A DNA stretch of 64,000 nucleotides from contig NZ_FNSC01000001.1 in NCBI RefSeq assembly GCF_900105355.1, positions 2,728,001 to 2,792,000 of the forward strand, given 5' to 3'. The first letter of the stretch is position 1. Each line of letters begins with the position of its first letter. The translations under genes were made by a program, and so were the position numbers. Positions 1-9,684 of this stretch are shown here, one piece after another. The notes below the pieces were generated by a model. That model searched no databases and was not told the DNA's origin. It saw nothing but the letters and a program-made list of their open reading frames with translations. This DNA comes from Pseudomonas anguilliseptica. GTDB lineage: Bacteria; Pseudomonadota; Gammaproteobacteria; Pseudomonadales; Pseudomonadaceae.

Positions 1-378
1 AACCAGCGCATTGCATGCCACAGCCGGCATCAGTGGATACTTGTCCAACATCGCGAGTTGTTCATTCAGTTTGCCTGGAAGCCAGTAATCGTCACCATCT
101 AGGTGAGCGATATATCGACCCTTGGCAAGTGCAATCAAATTGCTCAAATTGCCGCTGGGGCCGAGATTCTTCTCGTTGAATACCGGTGTCACGATGCCTT
201 GCCAAGTCCTTGCATATGTTGAAACGATTTCTCGCGTTCCGTCCGTTGAACCGTCGTCGCCAACCAAGACTTCGATTTCACCTGGGGATAGCTGTGCCAC
301 GACGCTTTCCAAGCATCTAGCAATGTATCGCTCATGGTTGTAGGTGGATATGCAGATGCTGACGAGTGGGCTGGTCAT
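1..378 (-). CDS. Glycosyltransferase family 2, N-terminal part (runs off the window)
   Basis: The gene starts with ATG at 378 and runs leftwards out of the window, so only the first 126 residues are visible. They form the start of a GT-A fold: a first beta strand VSICISTYN (residues 6-14), the nucleotide-binding DDGS (41-44), and the DGDD (94-97) that contains the metal-binding DxD of family 2 enzymes. Such proteins transfer a sugar from a nucleotide donor to a polysaccharide or lipid-linked acceptor at the inner membrane. The next gene upstream, at 471-1643, is also a glycosyltransferase on the same strand, 92 bases away, which suggests one surface-polysaccharide or pilin-glycan operon. The donor and acceptor sugars cannot be read from the sequence. 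Confidence 0.88.
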   Translation of the reverse strand, partial: MTSPLVSICISTYNHERYIARCLESVVAQLSPGEIEVLVGDDGSTDGTREIVSTYARTWQGIVTPVFNEKNLGPSGNLSNLIALAKGRYIAHLDGDDYWLPGKLNEQLAMLDKYPLMPAVACNALV

Positions 379-470
379 GAACAGTTCCTCAGTAAGGCCA
401 CAGCAGCGCTCAATTGTGGGGGCAGTTTGTGGCCATACGGTGTGTCTGTGTCTGTGTCTGGGCAGCGGTG

Positions 471-1643
471 TTATTCACGGCGTGCTTCGTTGGATTCGGT
501 GAATAGCAAACGCTCCAGCAGCTGCATAGATGCCGCATTTGAAAGGTGCGTAGCGTAAAAACTCCTAGCTGACTCGGCCAAGCGGATGCGTTCTAGGGGC
601 GCGTCTGCCAGAAAGGCTATGGCGTCAGCCAAGGCGGATGGGTTGTTCACTGGTACGCCGAGGAAGGGAGGGGTGAGGGACGATCCGGCAGCCGACTGAA
701 GCCAATCCGTATTGCCTGTTATGATCGCCCGGCCAATTGATGAATATGAATAAATTTTGTAGGGGCATACCCGTTGGGTTTTGTCAGTATCGCCAAAAAC
801 TCCCAGACAAATGTCTGAAGCTTTGATTTCGCTGGCCAACTCCTCCGCAGAGTACCATCTTCGCTGCCAAGTCACATTCACAAGATCTGCAATTGCCGCC
901 TGAAGTAATGGCGCATCGGCACCATCGCCTATGATTTGAAACTCAACATCCTGTCGCGAAGCCAGCCGGCGAGCAGCTTCAATTATCGTGCATATTCCGT
1001 GCAATGGAACCAGTGTTCCGATGAATAGCACGCGACAACGTTCCCCTGATGGTGAGTAAGGCGTGGGTATATAGTCAATTTCGTTGGTAGCTAATGGTAG
1101 TGCAAAAAAATGTGCAGGAGGAAGATTAAATAATCTTGAATAAAACTGGGCGTTCTGCGAGGTGTCAACCAAGACGATGTCTGCCTTGATGAAGGCATGC
1201 CGCTCTAATTTGTATAAAAGCCGAGGCAGTAGTGCATTGGGCGACCACAGTTTTCGATCATTAACTACCGTGTCGTACAGAGAAATGAAACCATCCACGA
1301 TGATACGACGTGGGCGATGCGGCAACAGGTATGCGAGCAATGTGACCAATGGTGCAGGGTAAGGAATATATATAATATTGCAGTGCGGCATGCATCCAAT
1401 GGCCCATGCCACCTGCAGGTGGGAGGTGATCGCCCGCCACAATGTTTTTATCGGTGAACGTGTACTTTTCCATCCCCCGGTGGTAGTCGACCACATTGGG
1501 AAATTTACTTCACGTGTATCAAGCCGGCTTCGCAACTGGCATACCCGATATAGCGTGTTAGGGTAGGCATCGGTTGATTGATGAACACCAGCCACCAGTA
1601 GCGTGGAAGAGTTAGATTTTTTCAAGTGGGCCGCTCCTGCCAA
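471..1643 (-). CDS. Glycosyltransferase family 4 (GT-B fold)
   Basis: 390 residues. The C-terminal half has the typical GT4 donor domain: a strand and loop reading VLFIGTLVPLHG, then FQIIGDGAD, and further on the acidic/aromatic loop around KASDICLGVFGDTDK followed by CPYKIYSYSSIGRAIIT. The N-terminal half is more diverged, as is usual for acceptor domains. No signal peptide is seen, so it should act on the cytoplasmic face of the membrane. Its start overlaps the 3' end of the next upstream gene (1612-2496) by 32 bases, a sign of translational coupling, though a later start is possible because the first dozen residues are not clearly part of the fold. Base composition is lower in GC than the core genes to the right, fitting a horizontally exchanged polysaccharide locus. 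Confidence 0.85.
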   Translation of the reverse strand: MAGAAHLKKSNSSTLLVAGVHQSTDAYPNTLYRVCQLRSRLDTREVNFPMWSTTTGGWKSTRSPIKTLWRAITSHLQVAWAIGCMPHCNIIYIPYPAPLVTLLAYLLPHRPRRIIVDGFISLYDTVVNDRKLWSPNALLPRLLYKLERHAFIKADIVLVDTSQNAQFYSRLFNLPPAHFFALPLATNEIDYIPTPYSPSGERCRVLFIGTLVPLHGICTIIEAARRLASRQDVEFQIIGDGADAPLLQAAIADLVNVTWQRRWYSAEELASEIKASDICLGVFGDTDKTQRVCPYKIYSYSSIGRAIITGNTDWLQSAAGSSLTPPFLGVPVNNPSALADAIAFLADAPLERIRLAESARSFYATHLSNAASMQLLERLLFTESNEARRE

Positions 1644-2496
1644 TTAATCCGTGCCATAACCCTCGTGTGAAGGCGCAAATTTTGGAAGTTTTATCAGATT
1701 CGATAAAAGCTATTGCAAGTCCTTCGCCGATCAACCGGAATATCTGGCGGGTTGCCCAGCATGGGTATGCGGTGCCGTACTGTCTTATGGTAAGAATTGT
1801 ATTGCGTGCTAGGTAATAGCGTCGAGTTGCTTGATGTTGCAGGGACAATGTCAGACCGAAAAGGCAGGCGCCTGCGTTCCCCATACGGTGACGCATAAAT
1901 GGCTGCACGGTCATTAATATTTCGGCGCCATGGCGATGTGCGCGCAAGCAAAATTCGTGGTCTACCGAGTCAATGAAATAGTCTTCTCGAAAACCGCCGA
2001 TCTCACGGGCGAAACATGCGGGCATGAATGTGCCCGAAGTGATGAGGGTCTGGCGTGCCCAGGCTTCTGTTGCCTTATGCGGTGCGCGGTGTACAACTTT
2101 GGTATCACCGTCGTGTAGATAGTTGCATCCAACCAGAACCGGGGTTGGTGTCTGGCGTGCCGAAATGGAAACCATATTTTCCAGATAGCCTGGAAGAATT
2201 TCGGAATCCTGATCAAAGGTGGCGACCCATTCGTAGCCTTTTTCAATGGCGAGATCAATCCCCTTATTCAAGGCAGTTGCTATTCCGAGGTTACGACCAT
2301 TTTGCAGAACCCTAACCGACGAGGGCAGGTTGGTTAGGGCTGCCCCTTTTGGGGTGTTGTCAACGAGAATGACAGAAGAGAATTGCGTCAGAATTTTGTG
2401 TAGTCGCCAGCCAAATGCTGCATCCGGATGGAATAGCACCACGATTGCGCAGGCTCCAGAATTTGTGGGCGTGGGGACTTTGATTTTCTTTTTCAC
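1612..2496 (-). CDS. Rhamnosyltransferase-like glycosyltransferase family 2
   Basis: 294 residues from a GTG start at 2496. The N-terminus has the pattern of the dTDP-rhamnosyl transferase group of GT2 enzymes: AIVVLFHPD, then VILVDNTP (32-50), an NGRNLGIATALNKGI stretch that packs against the nucleotide, and the metal-site FDQDSE (about residues 117-122, DxD). The middle holds the acceptor-side FREDYFIDSVDHEFCLRAHRHG typical of this group. The family usually adds rhamnose to O-antigen or exopolysaccharide repeat units in the cytoplasm. It is the first intact gene of the glycosyltransferase cluster and lies directly after the broken UDP-sugar dehydrogenase at 2515-2744. Substrate identity is inferred from family resemblance only. 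Confidence 0.82.
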   Translation of the reverse strand: MKKKIKVPTPTNSGACAIVVLFHPDAAFGWRLHKILTQFSSVILVDNTPKGAALTNLPSSVRVLQNGRNLGIATALNKGIDLAIEKGYEWVATFDQDSEILPGYLENMVSISARQTPTPVLVGCNYLHDGDTKVVHRAPHKATEAWARQTLITSGTFMPACFAREIGGFREDYFIDSVDHEFCLRAHRHGAEILMTVQPFMRHRMGNAGACLFGLTLSLQHQATRRYYLARNTILTIRQYGTAYPCWATRQIFRLIGEGLAIAFIESDKTSKICAFTRGLWHGLIGRSGPLEKI

Positions 2497-2514
2497 GCTT
2501 GCTGTCTTCAGTGA

Positions 2515-2744
2515 TCACGAAAGCTGGCGGGGCTGTTGGATTTTTTGCGCAGTCAGGCGCTCGATATAGCTTTGCCCGGCATTGAGGGTATCGATTTTAG
2601 TCAGATCGATGTCAAAGCCTATGACTTTTATCCCTACGTCGCTGAAACGTAAGGCCAGTGGGAGGCCGACATAGCCTAGGCCGTAAATGCCTATGACAGC
2701 GGGCCAGCGGCAATGCGTTCATGCCGTCTACTTAGTTCACTCAT
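2515..2744 (-). pseudogene. UDP-sugar (Glc/GlcNAc/ManNAc) dehydrogenase, frameshifted N-terminal stump
   Basis: From ATG at 2744 the reading frame gives MSELSRRHERIAAGPLS and stops. Shifting by one base just before the stop restores AVIGIYGLGYVGLPLALRF, the NAD-binding Rossmann start of the UDP-glucose/GDP-mannose dehydrogenase family, continuing to DIDLTKIDTLNAGQSYIE. The frame then ends at 2515 after about 80 residues, whereas family members have about 430. So the gene is both frameshifted (apparently one base lost near 2695) and truncated, with the glycosyltransferase gene beginning 19 bases later. It is probably the remnant of a nucleotide-sugar gene left at an exchange boundary. No function is expected. 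Confidence 0.78.
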
Positions 2745-2877
2745 GCTTGAGTCATCCTTGTGCGCTTCGACAGCAGAATGTGAGGGCTGACCATGCCAGA
2801 GATGCCAGGTGTTTTACTGAGTACTTTGTCATCGAGCGATCTTTCTCTCTGTCAGGCTGGTATGCCGAGTTGGGGGC

Positions 2878-3987
<1,110 letters not shown>

Positions 3988-3991
3988 TTAG

Positions 3992-5183
3992 GGATGGTCT
4001 GAAGTAGCCCTGTATTTCCGGTCAACTTCAGCCTCCGCTGATTTTGAAAGCGGAAAACTGATCAAAAACGATCAAGTCATCCGCTCATTTCGGTGTTTCT
4101 GGCCGCCGCGAGCACCTCGCAGCGGTCATTTCCCACATTACAGGCGCACCTCTCCTGCATTCGTCAGCAAATGTCGACGGGCCATCCACAGGTTCGACAG
4201 GGCGAACAGCGTTACCAGTTGTGCGGTGTTTTTGGCCAGGCCACGGAAACGCGTCTTCACATAACCGAACTGACGCTTGATCACCCGGAACGGGTGCTCG
4301 ACCTTGGCGCGAACTTGCGCCTTGGCCTTCTCGATCTTGCGCTTGGCTTTGTACAGCGCGCTGCGCTTACTCAACGTGTTGTACGTACTGCGGCGGGCTG
4401 CGATCTGCCAGATCACTTCACGGCCTTCATGTTCTGGCCGCTTCTCTACGCCGGTGTAACCCGCGTCGGCACCCACCATGTTTTCTTTGCCGTGTAGCAG
4501 CTTGTCGACCTGAGTAACGTCTGCAACATTGGCTGCCGTGCCGACCACGCTATGCACTAAACCCGACTCGTCATCGACGCCGATGTGCGCCTTCATGCCG
4601 AAGTAATACTGGTTTCCCTTCTTGGTCTGGTGCATTTCCGGGTCACGCTTACCGTCCTTGTTCTTGGTCGAACTCGGCGCATTGATCAGCGTGGCATCGA
4701 CGATGGTGCCTTGGCGCAATGACAAACCGCGGTCACCCAAATAGCCATTGATGACGGCCAAGATGCCCGCAGCCAGTTCGTGTTTCTCCAGCAATCGGCG
4801 GAAGTTGAGGATGGTGGTTTCGTCGGGAATGCGCTCCAGGCTCAGACCCGCAAACTGGCGCAGGATGGTGGTCTCGTACAGAGCCTCCTCCATCGCCGGG
4901 TCGCTGTAGCCGAACCAGTTCTGCATCAAATGAACCCGTAACATCGCCATCAGCGGATAGGCTGGACGTCCGCCTTCACCCTTGGGGTAATGCGGTTCGA
5001 TCAAGGCAATCAAACCCTTCCACGGCACAACCTGATCCATCTCGATCAGGAACAGCTCTTTGCGGGTTTGCTTGCGCTTGCCGGCGTACTCGGCGTCGGC
5101 GAAGGTCATCTGCTTCATCGGAAAACTCGGCGGGTGGAGTTCAGGTATTTTGCCAAATTCAGGAAGTCTTCTTCAGGGTTTCC
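3992..5183 (-). mobile_element. IS5-family insertion sequence, copy 1 (1192 bp, TSD TTAG)
   Basis: The element is bounded by imperfect terminal inverted repeats, GGATGGTCTGAAGTAG at the left and (read inward from the right) GGAAACCCTGAAGAAG. It is flanked by the 4-base direct repeat TTAG (3988-3991 and 5184-5187), which fits the YTAR target preference of IS5 elements. It is inserted in the leader of the DUF1631 gene, transcribed away from that gene. It has exactly the same length as copy 2 at 5881-7072 but the two are not identical in sequence. Confidence 0.93.
4138..5118 (-). CDS. IS5-family transposase, copy 1
   Basis: 326 residues. The N-terminal DUF772-type region begins MKQMTFADAEYAGKRKQ and contains YPLMAMLRVHLMQNWFGYSD. 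The DDE catalytic domain shows IVDATLINAP (first Asp, about 143), VGADAGYTGV (second Asp, about 226) and KVEHPFRVIKRQFG (Glu, about 280). The protein cuts and joins the IS ends. The reading frame is complete and could be active. About 13 residues differ from copy 2, for example MDQ versus MDR near residue 29 and YNTL versus YKKL near 255, so the two copies have separate histories rather than arising by a recent local jump. Confidence 0.95.
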   Translation of the reverse strand: MKQMTFADAEYAGKRKQTRKELFLIEMDQVVPWKGLIALIEPHYPKGEGGRPAYPLMAMLRVHLMQNWFGYSDPAMEEALYETTILRQFAGLSLERIPDETTILNFRRLLEKHELAAGILAVINGYLGDRGLSLRQGTIVDATLINAPSSTKNKDGKRDPEMHQTKKGNQYYFGMKAHIGVDDESGLVHSVVGTAANVADVTQVDKLLHGKENMVGADAGYTGVEKRPEHEGREVIWQIAARRSTYNTLSKRSALYKAKRKIEKAKAQVRAKVEHPFRVIKRQFGYVKTRFRGLAKNTAQLVTLFALSNLWMARRHLLTNAGEVRL

Positions 5184-5284
5184 TTAGAATTGTTGACGCC
5201 AGGCCTTTGACGTTACGGATGACGCTCAGTTGATCGCTGTGCAGATCGGTTCGCCCAAGAGGGGCAGTCTGCAGGAGACTCGCA
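5184..5284 (+). other. Displaced leader of the DUF1631 gene
   Basis: After the TTAG duplication come 97 bases of leader ending in GGAGACTCGCA before the ATG at 5285, a normal ribosome binding site. The region is cut off from its promoter (3971-3976) by IS copy 1. Confidence 0.55.
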
Positions 5285-5880
5285 ATGAAGGCTGATGCGA
5301 ATGTGATTCACCTGAGCAAGGTGGTCCCTGAGCAATCGCCCACTTCGCCGGTAGGAAGACTGCCTGTGGCGCTGACAAATGTGCGTGACAAAGCGGCGCA
5401 ACAGCTGAAAACGGCGTTGCAGGCGCTGTTCGACAATGCGGACGATACGCTGTTCGAGATGGCGGATCGTGCCACCAGTAATGCCGAGCAGAATGCCTTC
5501 TTTGAGGCGATGCGCGATCTGCGTTTGAAACGCAAAAATATCGAACGTGGCTTCCTGCAGAAGGTCTTCGAGGCTTTCGCCACCCTGAATCAATATGAAA
5601 TTGGCAAGCCGGCGCCTTTGGATGCGGTGTCGTTCGATACCCTGTCGCTGGTGCAGAACGACGCGCTGGAAGAGTCGGTTGCTCTGGACTCCATGGTGGC
5701 CAAGGTTGTCAGCCGTGACGGTGCTGCGCTCAGCCATCTGACTACGCGTTTTAACGCCATGGTCAGCAAAAAGCTGGACGACAAGAGCAATCCCATCGGG
5801 CCGACCAGCCTGTGCGAATTCTTTCTTGAGGCCTGCAGCAGCTTGGGCGTAGAGATCCGGGTCAAGCTGATTATTCTTAA

Positions 5881-7072
5881 GGATGGTCTGAAAAAGACTT
5901 CCTGATTTTGGCAAAATATCCGCACTCCACCCGCCGAGTTTTCCGATGAAGCAGATGACCTTCGCCGACGCCGAGTATGCCGGCAAGCGCAAGCAGACCC
6001 GCAAAGAATTGTTCCTGATCGAGATGGATCGGGTAGTGCCATGGAAAGGGTTGATCGCTTTGATCGAGCCGCATTATCCAAAGGGTGAAGGCGGCCGACC
6101 GTCCTATCCGCTGATGGCGATGCTGCGAGTGCATCTGATGCAAAACTGGTTCGGTTACAGCGATCCGGCGATGGAAGAGGCGCTGTACGAGACCACCATC
6201 CTACGCCAGTTTGCCGGGCTGACTCTGGAGCGCATTCCTGACGAAACCACCATCCTCAACTTCCGCCGCTTGCTGGAAAAACACGAACTGGCTGCCGGCA
6301 TCCTGGCCGTGATCAATGGCTACCTGGGTGACCGTGGTTTGTCGCTGCGCCAAGGCACCATCGTCGATGCCACGCTGATCAACGCGCCGAGTTCAACCAA
6401 GAACAAGAACGGTAAGCGTGACCCTGAGATGCACTCAACCAAGAAAGGCAATCAGTATTACTTCGGCATGAAGGCGCACATCGGGGTGGATGACGAGTCT
6501 GGCTTGGTGCACAGCGTGGTGGGTACTGCCGCCAACGTGGCGGATGTCACCCAGGTCGATAAGCTGCTGCACGGCGAGGAAAACATGGTGGGGGCCGATG
6601 CCGGATATACCGGTGTCGAGAAGCGCCCCGAGCATGAGGGCCGTCAAGTGATCTGGCAGGTTGCAGCACGGCGTAGCACTTACAAGAAACTCGGTAAGCG
6701 CAGCGCGCTGTACAAAGCCAAGCGCAAAATCGAGAAGGCCAAGGCCCAAGTGCGAGCCAAGGTCGAGCATCCGTTTCGGGTGATCAAGCGTCAGTTCGGT
6801 TATGTGAAGACGCGCTTCCGTGGCCTGGTCAAAAACACGGCGCAACTGGTGACTTTATTCGCGCTGTCAAATCTGTGGATGGCGCGCCGACATTTACTGA
6901 CGAATGCAGGAGAGGTGCGCCCGTAATGCTGGAAATGGCTGCCGCGAGGTGCTCGCGGCGGCTAAAAACACAGAAATGAGCCGGTAATCTGATCGTTTTT
7001 GATCGATTTATCACTTTCGAAATCAGCAGAGGCTGACGTCAGCCAGAAATGCATGGCTACTTCAGAGGATCC
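5881..7072 (+). mobile_element. IS5-family insertion sequence, copy 2 (1192 bp, TSD TTAA)
   Basis: Ends are GGATGGTCTGAAAAAG at the left and, read inward from the right, GGATCCTCTGAAGTAG. The direct repeat TTAA flanks it at 5877-5880 and 7073-7076. It lies inside the DUF1631 coding sequence in the same orientation as that gene and opposite to copy 1. The exact target duplication shows this is a simple insertion, not a product of recombination with copy 1. Confidence 0.94.
5946..6926 (+). CDS. IS5-family transposase, copy 2
   Basis: 326 residues, complete, about 96 percent identical to the transposase at 4138-5118 by direct comparison of the translations. It keeps the DDE residues in IVDATLINAP, VGADAGYTGV and KVEHPFRVIKRQFG, and the same N-terminal MKQMTFADAEYAGKRKQ. 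Differences include MHST for MHQT near residue 162 and GLVKN for GLAKN near 296. It is read from within the element, 65 bases after the left end. Being intact at both ends and in frame, the copy may be mobile. Confidence 0.95.
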   Translation: MKQMTFADAEYAGKRKQTRKELFLIEMDRVVPWKGLIALIEPHYPKGEGGRPSYPLMAMLRVHLMQNWFGYSDPAMEEALYETTILRQFAGLTLERIPDETTILNFRRLLEKHELAAGILAVINGYLGDRGLSLRQGTIVDATLINAPSSTKNKNGKRDPEMHSTKKGNQYYFGMKAHIGVDDESGLVHSVVGTAANVADVTQVDKLLHGEENMVGADAGYTGVEKRPEHEGRQVIWQVAARRSTYKKLGKRSALYKAKRKIEKAKAQVRAKVEHPFRVIKRQFGYVKTRFRGLVKNTAQLVTLFALSNLWMARRHLLTNAGEVRP

Positions 7073-8820
7073 TTAAGCTGTTCGAAAAGTACGTACTCAG
7101 CGACCTTGATCAGCTGTATGCCGATGCTAACCAGGCGTTGATCGCAGCTGGAGTTTTGCCTGAGCTTAAATCTGCACCGGCGCGGCGTAACCCTTCGCGT
7201 GCCAGTGCATCGGTTGCTGGTGCTCGCCAGGACGCATCGCCGGAACTCTCGGCTGAATTTGCCGATGAGGGTGTGCAGGAAGTCTTTGGTGCGTTGCAGG
7301 AGCTGCTCTCCCAAGCGCGTGGCACCGTGATTCCGCGGTGCAACCGTCCGGCCGATGCGATGCCGATCTCCAGCAATGACCTGATGCGCCTGCTTTCGCA
7401 TATGCAGCAGCGTGCGCCTGCGCAGGTCAGTGATGATTTTGATCTGCGTGAGCAGTTGGAAGGCTTACTGACCCGTGCCAGTGCTAAAGCTGGTAAGGCG
7501 CGGGTGGTCGGTGAGGTTGATGAGGACGTTATCAACCTGGTGTCGATGCTGTTTGAATTTATCCTCGACGACCGCACCTTGCCGGATTCACTCAAGGCGC
7601 TGATTGGCCGCTTGCAGATCCCGATGCTGAAAGTGGCGGTGATCGACAAGACCTTCTTCAGCCGTGGTAGCCATCCGGCTCGCCGCTTGCTCAATGAAAT
7701 CGCCTCAGCCGCCTTGGGTTGGGGCGAGCAGGACGATGCGCAGCGCGACAGCTTGTATCAGAAGATCGAGCAGGTGGTGCAACGCCTGCTCAATGACTTT
7801 GTCGATGATCCGGTGATCTTCTCCGAGCTGCTGGCCGAGTTCCTGGCCTTCACCGGCGATGAGCGCCGCCGCAGCGAGCTGCTTGAGCAGCGCACCCGCG
7901 ATGCCGAAGAGGGCAGTGCCAAGGCTGCATTGGCCCGCCGCGAAGTCGAACAGGCGCTGAATGAGCGCTTGCTCGGCAAGACCCTGCCAGAAGTGGTGGT
8001 GCGTCTGCTGCAGGAGGTCTGGAGCAAGGTGCTGATGCTGACCTGTCTGAAGCACGGCGTTGAGTCGGCGGAGTGGCAGACAGCGCTGGCGACCATGGAT
8101 GACCTGGTATGGAGTGTTGAGCTGCACGAAGAGCCGGAAGCACGCATGCGTCTGCTGGAGATGGTTCCGGGGCTACTCAAGGCACAGCGTGAAGGCATGG
8201 CCAGCGCGGCGTTTGATCCGTTCTCCACCGGTGAGTTCTTCAGCCAGCTGGAAGCTTTGCATGTGCAGGCCTTCCAGCGCTTCAAGCGCAGCCTGCCGGA
8301 AGAAAACCCACAGGGTGATGTGCCACCGCTTGCTGAAATCGATGAAGAGCAGCGCGCGGCTCTGGCTGAGGCTGGTATCGAGCTGCCATTGCTGGAGCTA
8401 CCCGCTGCGGAAGCGGTTGAAGAGCCAGCAATGGTCGAGGTGGTCGAAGAGATTATTCTGCTGGCACCCGGCGAGCATCGTGCCGCCGAGCCGGAGGCCA
8501 GCTTGCCGGACGACGATGAGTCGCTGCTGCAGGTCGATAACCTGCGGGTCGGCAGCTGGGTCGAGTTTCAGGAAGATGAAGAGCACAAGCTGCGTTGCAA
8601 GCTGGCGGCAGTGATCAAGCCTACTGGCAAGTACATCTTCGTCAACCGTACCGGTATGAAGGTGCTGGAGAAAACCCGCATGGGCTTGGCCGTGGAGTTC
8701 CGCCGCGGCGCGATTCGCCTACTCGATGATGCGCTGCTGTTCGATCGGGCGCTGGAGTCGGTGATCGGCAACCTGCGCAAACTCAAGGGCGCTTGATCGC
8801 CTGTAATTGATGCGTTACCA

Positions 8821-8857
8821 CAACGCCGCCGGGGGTATTGCCCAGGCGGCGTTTTTG
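8821..8857 (+). terminator. Intrinsic terminator after the DUF1631 gene
   Basis: AACGCCGCC pairs with GGCGGCGTT across a 14-base loop and is followed by a T run (GTTTTTGC). It lies about 25 bases after the DUF1631 stop codon, which fits a rho-independent terminator. Confidence 0.85.
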
Positions 8858-8908
8858 CTTCTGCGTATTTACTCGGCTATTCGCCCTTGGCCTTGAGCAA
8901 GTTCTGTA

Positions 8909-9093
8909 CTAGCAGGTCGTTAAGAGGCGTAGGTGAGATAGTCGAGGCTAGGCGCCACTAGGCGCCACACCAGTAACAGCCTTCGGCTGGTCAAAACGGT
9001 GAAAAAGCGGAGCTTGTGAGCTGTAAATGAGCATTTTTAGCCTGTTTATAACGACGCATCGGTAACGTAGGTAGTTTTTCAGCAGCCTGCTAG
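8909..9093 (+). repeat. Dispersed structured repeat, copy A (degenerate, with insertion)
   Basis: The core at 8992-9056 shares the order CAAAAC..GCGGAG..GTAAATGAGCAT..GCCTGTTT..AACG with copies B (27171-27291) and C (59858-59999). The outer arms are CTAGCAGG (8909-8916) and CCTGCTAG (9086-9093), a perfect 8-base pair. The inner stems are poorer than in the other two copies, and a doubled 10-mer at 8949-8968 lengthens the left side, so this copy looks decayed. Confidence 0.6.
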
Positions 9094-9120
9094 AGTGGTG
9101 GCTCGTTTAAGGAGTCTTTC

Positions 9121-9684
9121 ATGCAGCTGGATCCTTCCAGTGGCTGGTGCGATGGTATTCAGCACTGCCCGTCGCCGAACTTCAATCAGCGGCCGCTGGG
9201 CGAAGTTTCTTTGTTGGTAATCCATAACATCAGTCTGCCGCCCGGGCAGTTCGGCACGGGCAAGGTGCAGGCGTTTTTTCAGAATCGTCTGGATGCTGAT
9301 GAGCACCCTTATTTCGCCAGTATCGCCAGTCTGCAGGTGTCAGCGCATTTCTTTATCGAGCGTGATGGCGCCGTTACGCAGTTCGTCTCCTGTAACGAGC
9401 GCGCCTGGCATGCCGGGGTGTCGCGGTTTGCCGAACGGGAAAACTGCAATGATTTTTCCTTAGGCATTGAGCTTGAAGGTACGGATGATCTGCCGTTCAC
9501 TGCTGCGCAGTATGCGGCGCTGATTGGGCTGGCCCGGCAGCTGCAGGCGGCTTATCCGGCCATCACTCTGGAGCGCATCTGTGGCCATAGCGATATCGCA
9601 CCGGGTCGCAAGACCGACCCTGGCCCGGCATTCGATTGGCAGCGTGTGCGCATGGCATTGCAGCAAGACAAGGAGCTGACATGA
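9121..9684 (+). CDS. ampD: 1,6-anhydro-N-acetylmuramyl-L-alanine amidase AmpD
   Basis: 187 residues, the family's length. AmpD is a cytosolic zinc amidase that removes the stem peptide from 1,6-anhydroMurNAc during cell-wall recycling, and its loss derepresses AmpC beta-lactamase in many pseudomonads. Zinc ligands are visible: His35 in LLVIHNISLPP, and the C-terminal CGHSDIAPGRKTDPGPAFDW with the second His and the Asp. The catalytic-site Glu is expected in the LGIELEG strand. The stop codon overlaps the ampE start (ATGA), so the two genes are translated together. Nothing in the sequence suggests damage. Confidence 0.97.
   Translation: MQLDPSSGWCDGIQHCPSPNFNQRPLGEVSLLVIHNISLPPGQFGTGKVQAFFQNRLDADEHPYFASIASLQVSAHFFIERDGAVTQFVSCNERAWHAGVSRFAERENCNDFSLGIELEGTDDLPFTAAQYAALIGLARQLQAAYPAITLERICGHSDIAPGRKTDPGPAFDWQRVRMALQQDKELT

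Larger units (their letters stand above)
5285..8796 (+). pseudogene. DUF1631 family protein, interrupted by an IS5 insertion (5' part 5285-5880, 3' part 7077-8796)
   Basis: Removing the IS at 5881-7072 and one TTAA target copy rejoins a single frame of 2316 bases (771 residues): the junction reads ...LIILKLFEKYVLSDLDQLY..., with no lost or added base. The protein is a long, largely helical DUF1631 member of unknown function; the C-terminal part (from about residue 645 of the intact protein) looks like a small beta domain, RVGSWVEFQEDEEHKLRCKLA. With the IS in place the 5' part ends after 206 residues, the last few encoded by the IS. The 3' part is an open frame that could restart only at a TTG (7138) or later. 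Copy 1 has also separated the gene from its promoter. In relatives this gene sits between nadC and ampD, as here. Confidence 0.9.
8797..9120. other. Intergenic region before ampD
   Basis: 324 bases without a gene. It holds the terminator at 8821-8857, a tandem 10-mer TAGGCGCCAC repeated twice (8949-8968), and repeat copy A (8909-9093). A ribosome binding site (AAGGAG) precedes the ampD start. Confidence 0.7.

Noticed and set aside
3992..7072. The two IS5 copies as a composite transposon carrying the DUF1631 gene
   Set aside because: Each copy has its own target duplication (TTAG and TTAA), the pair is inverted, and their sequences differ; the outer flanks show no shared duplication.
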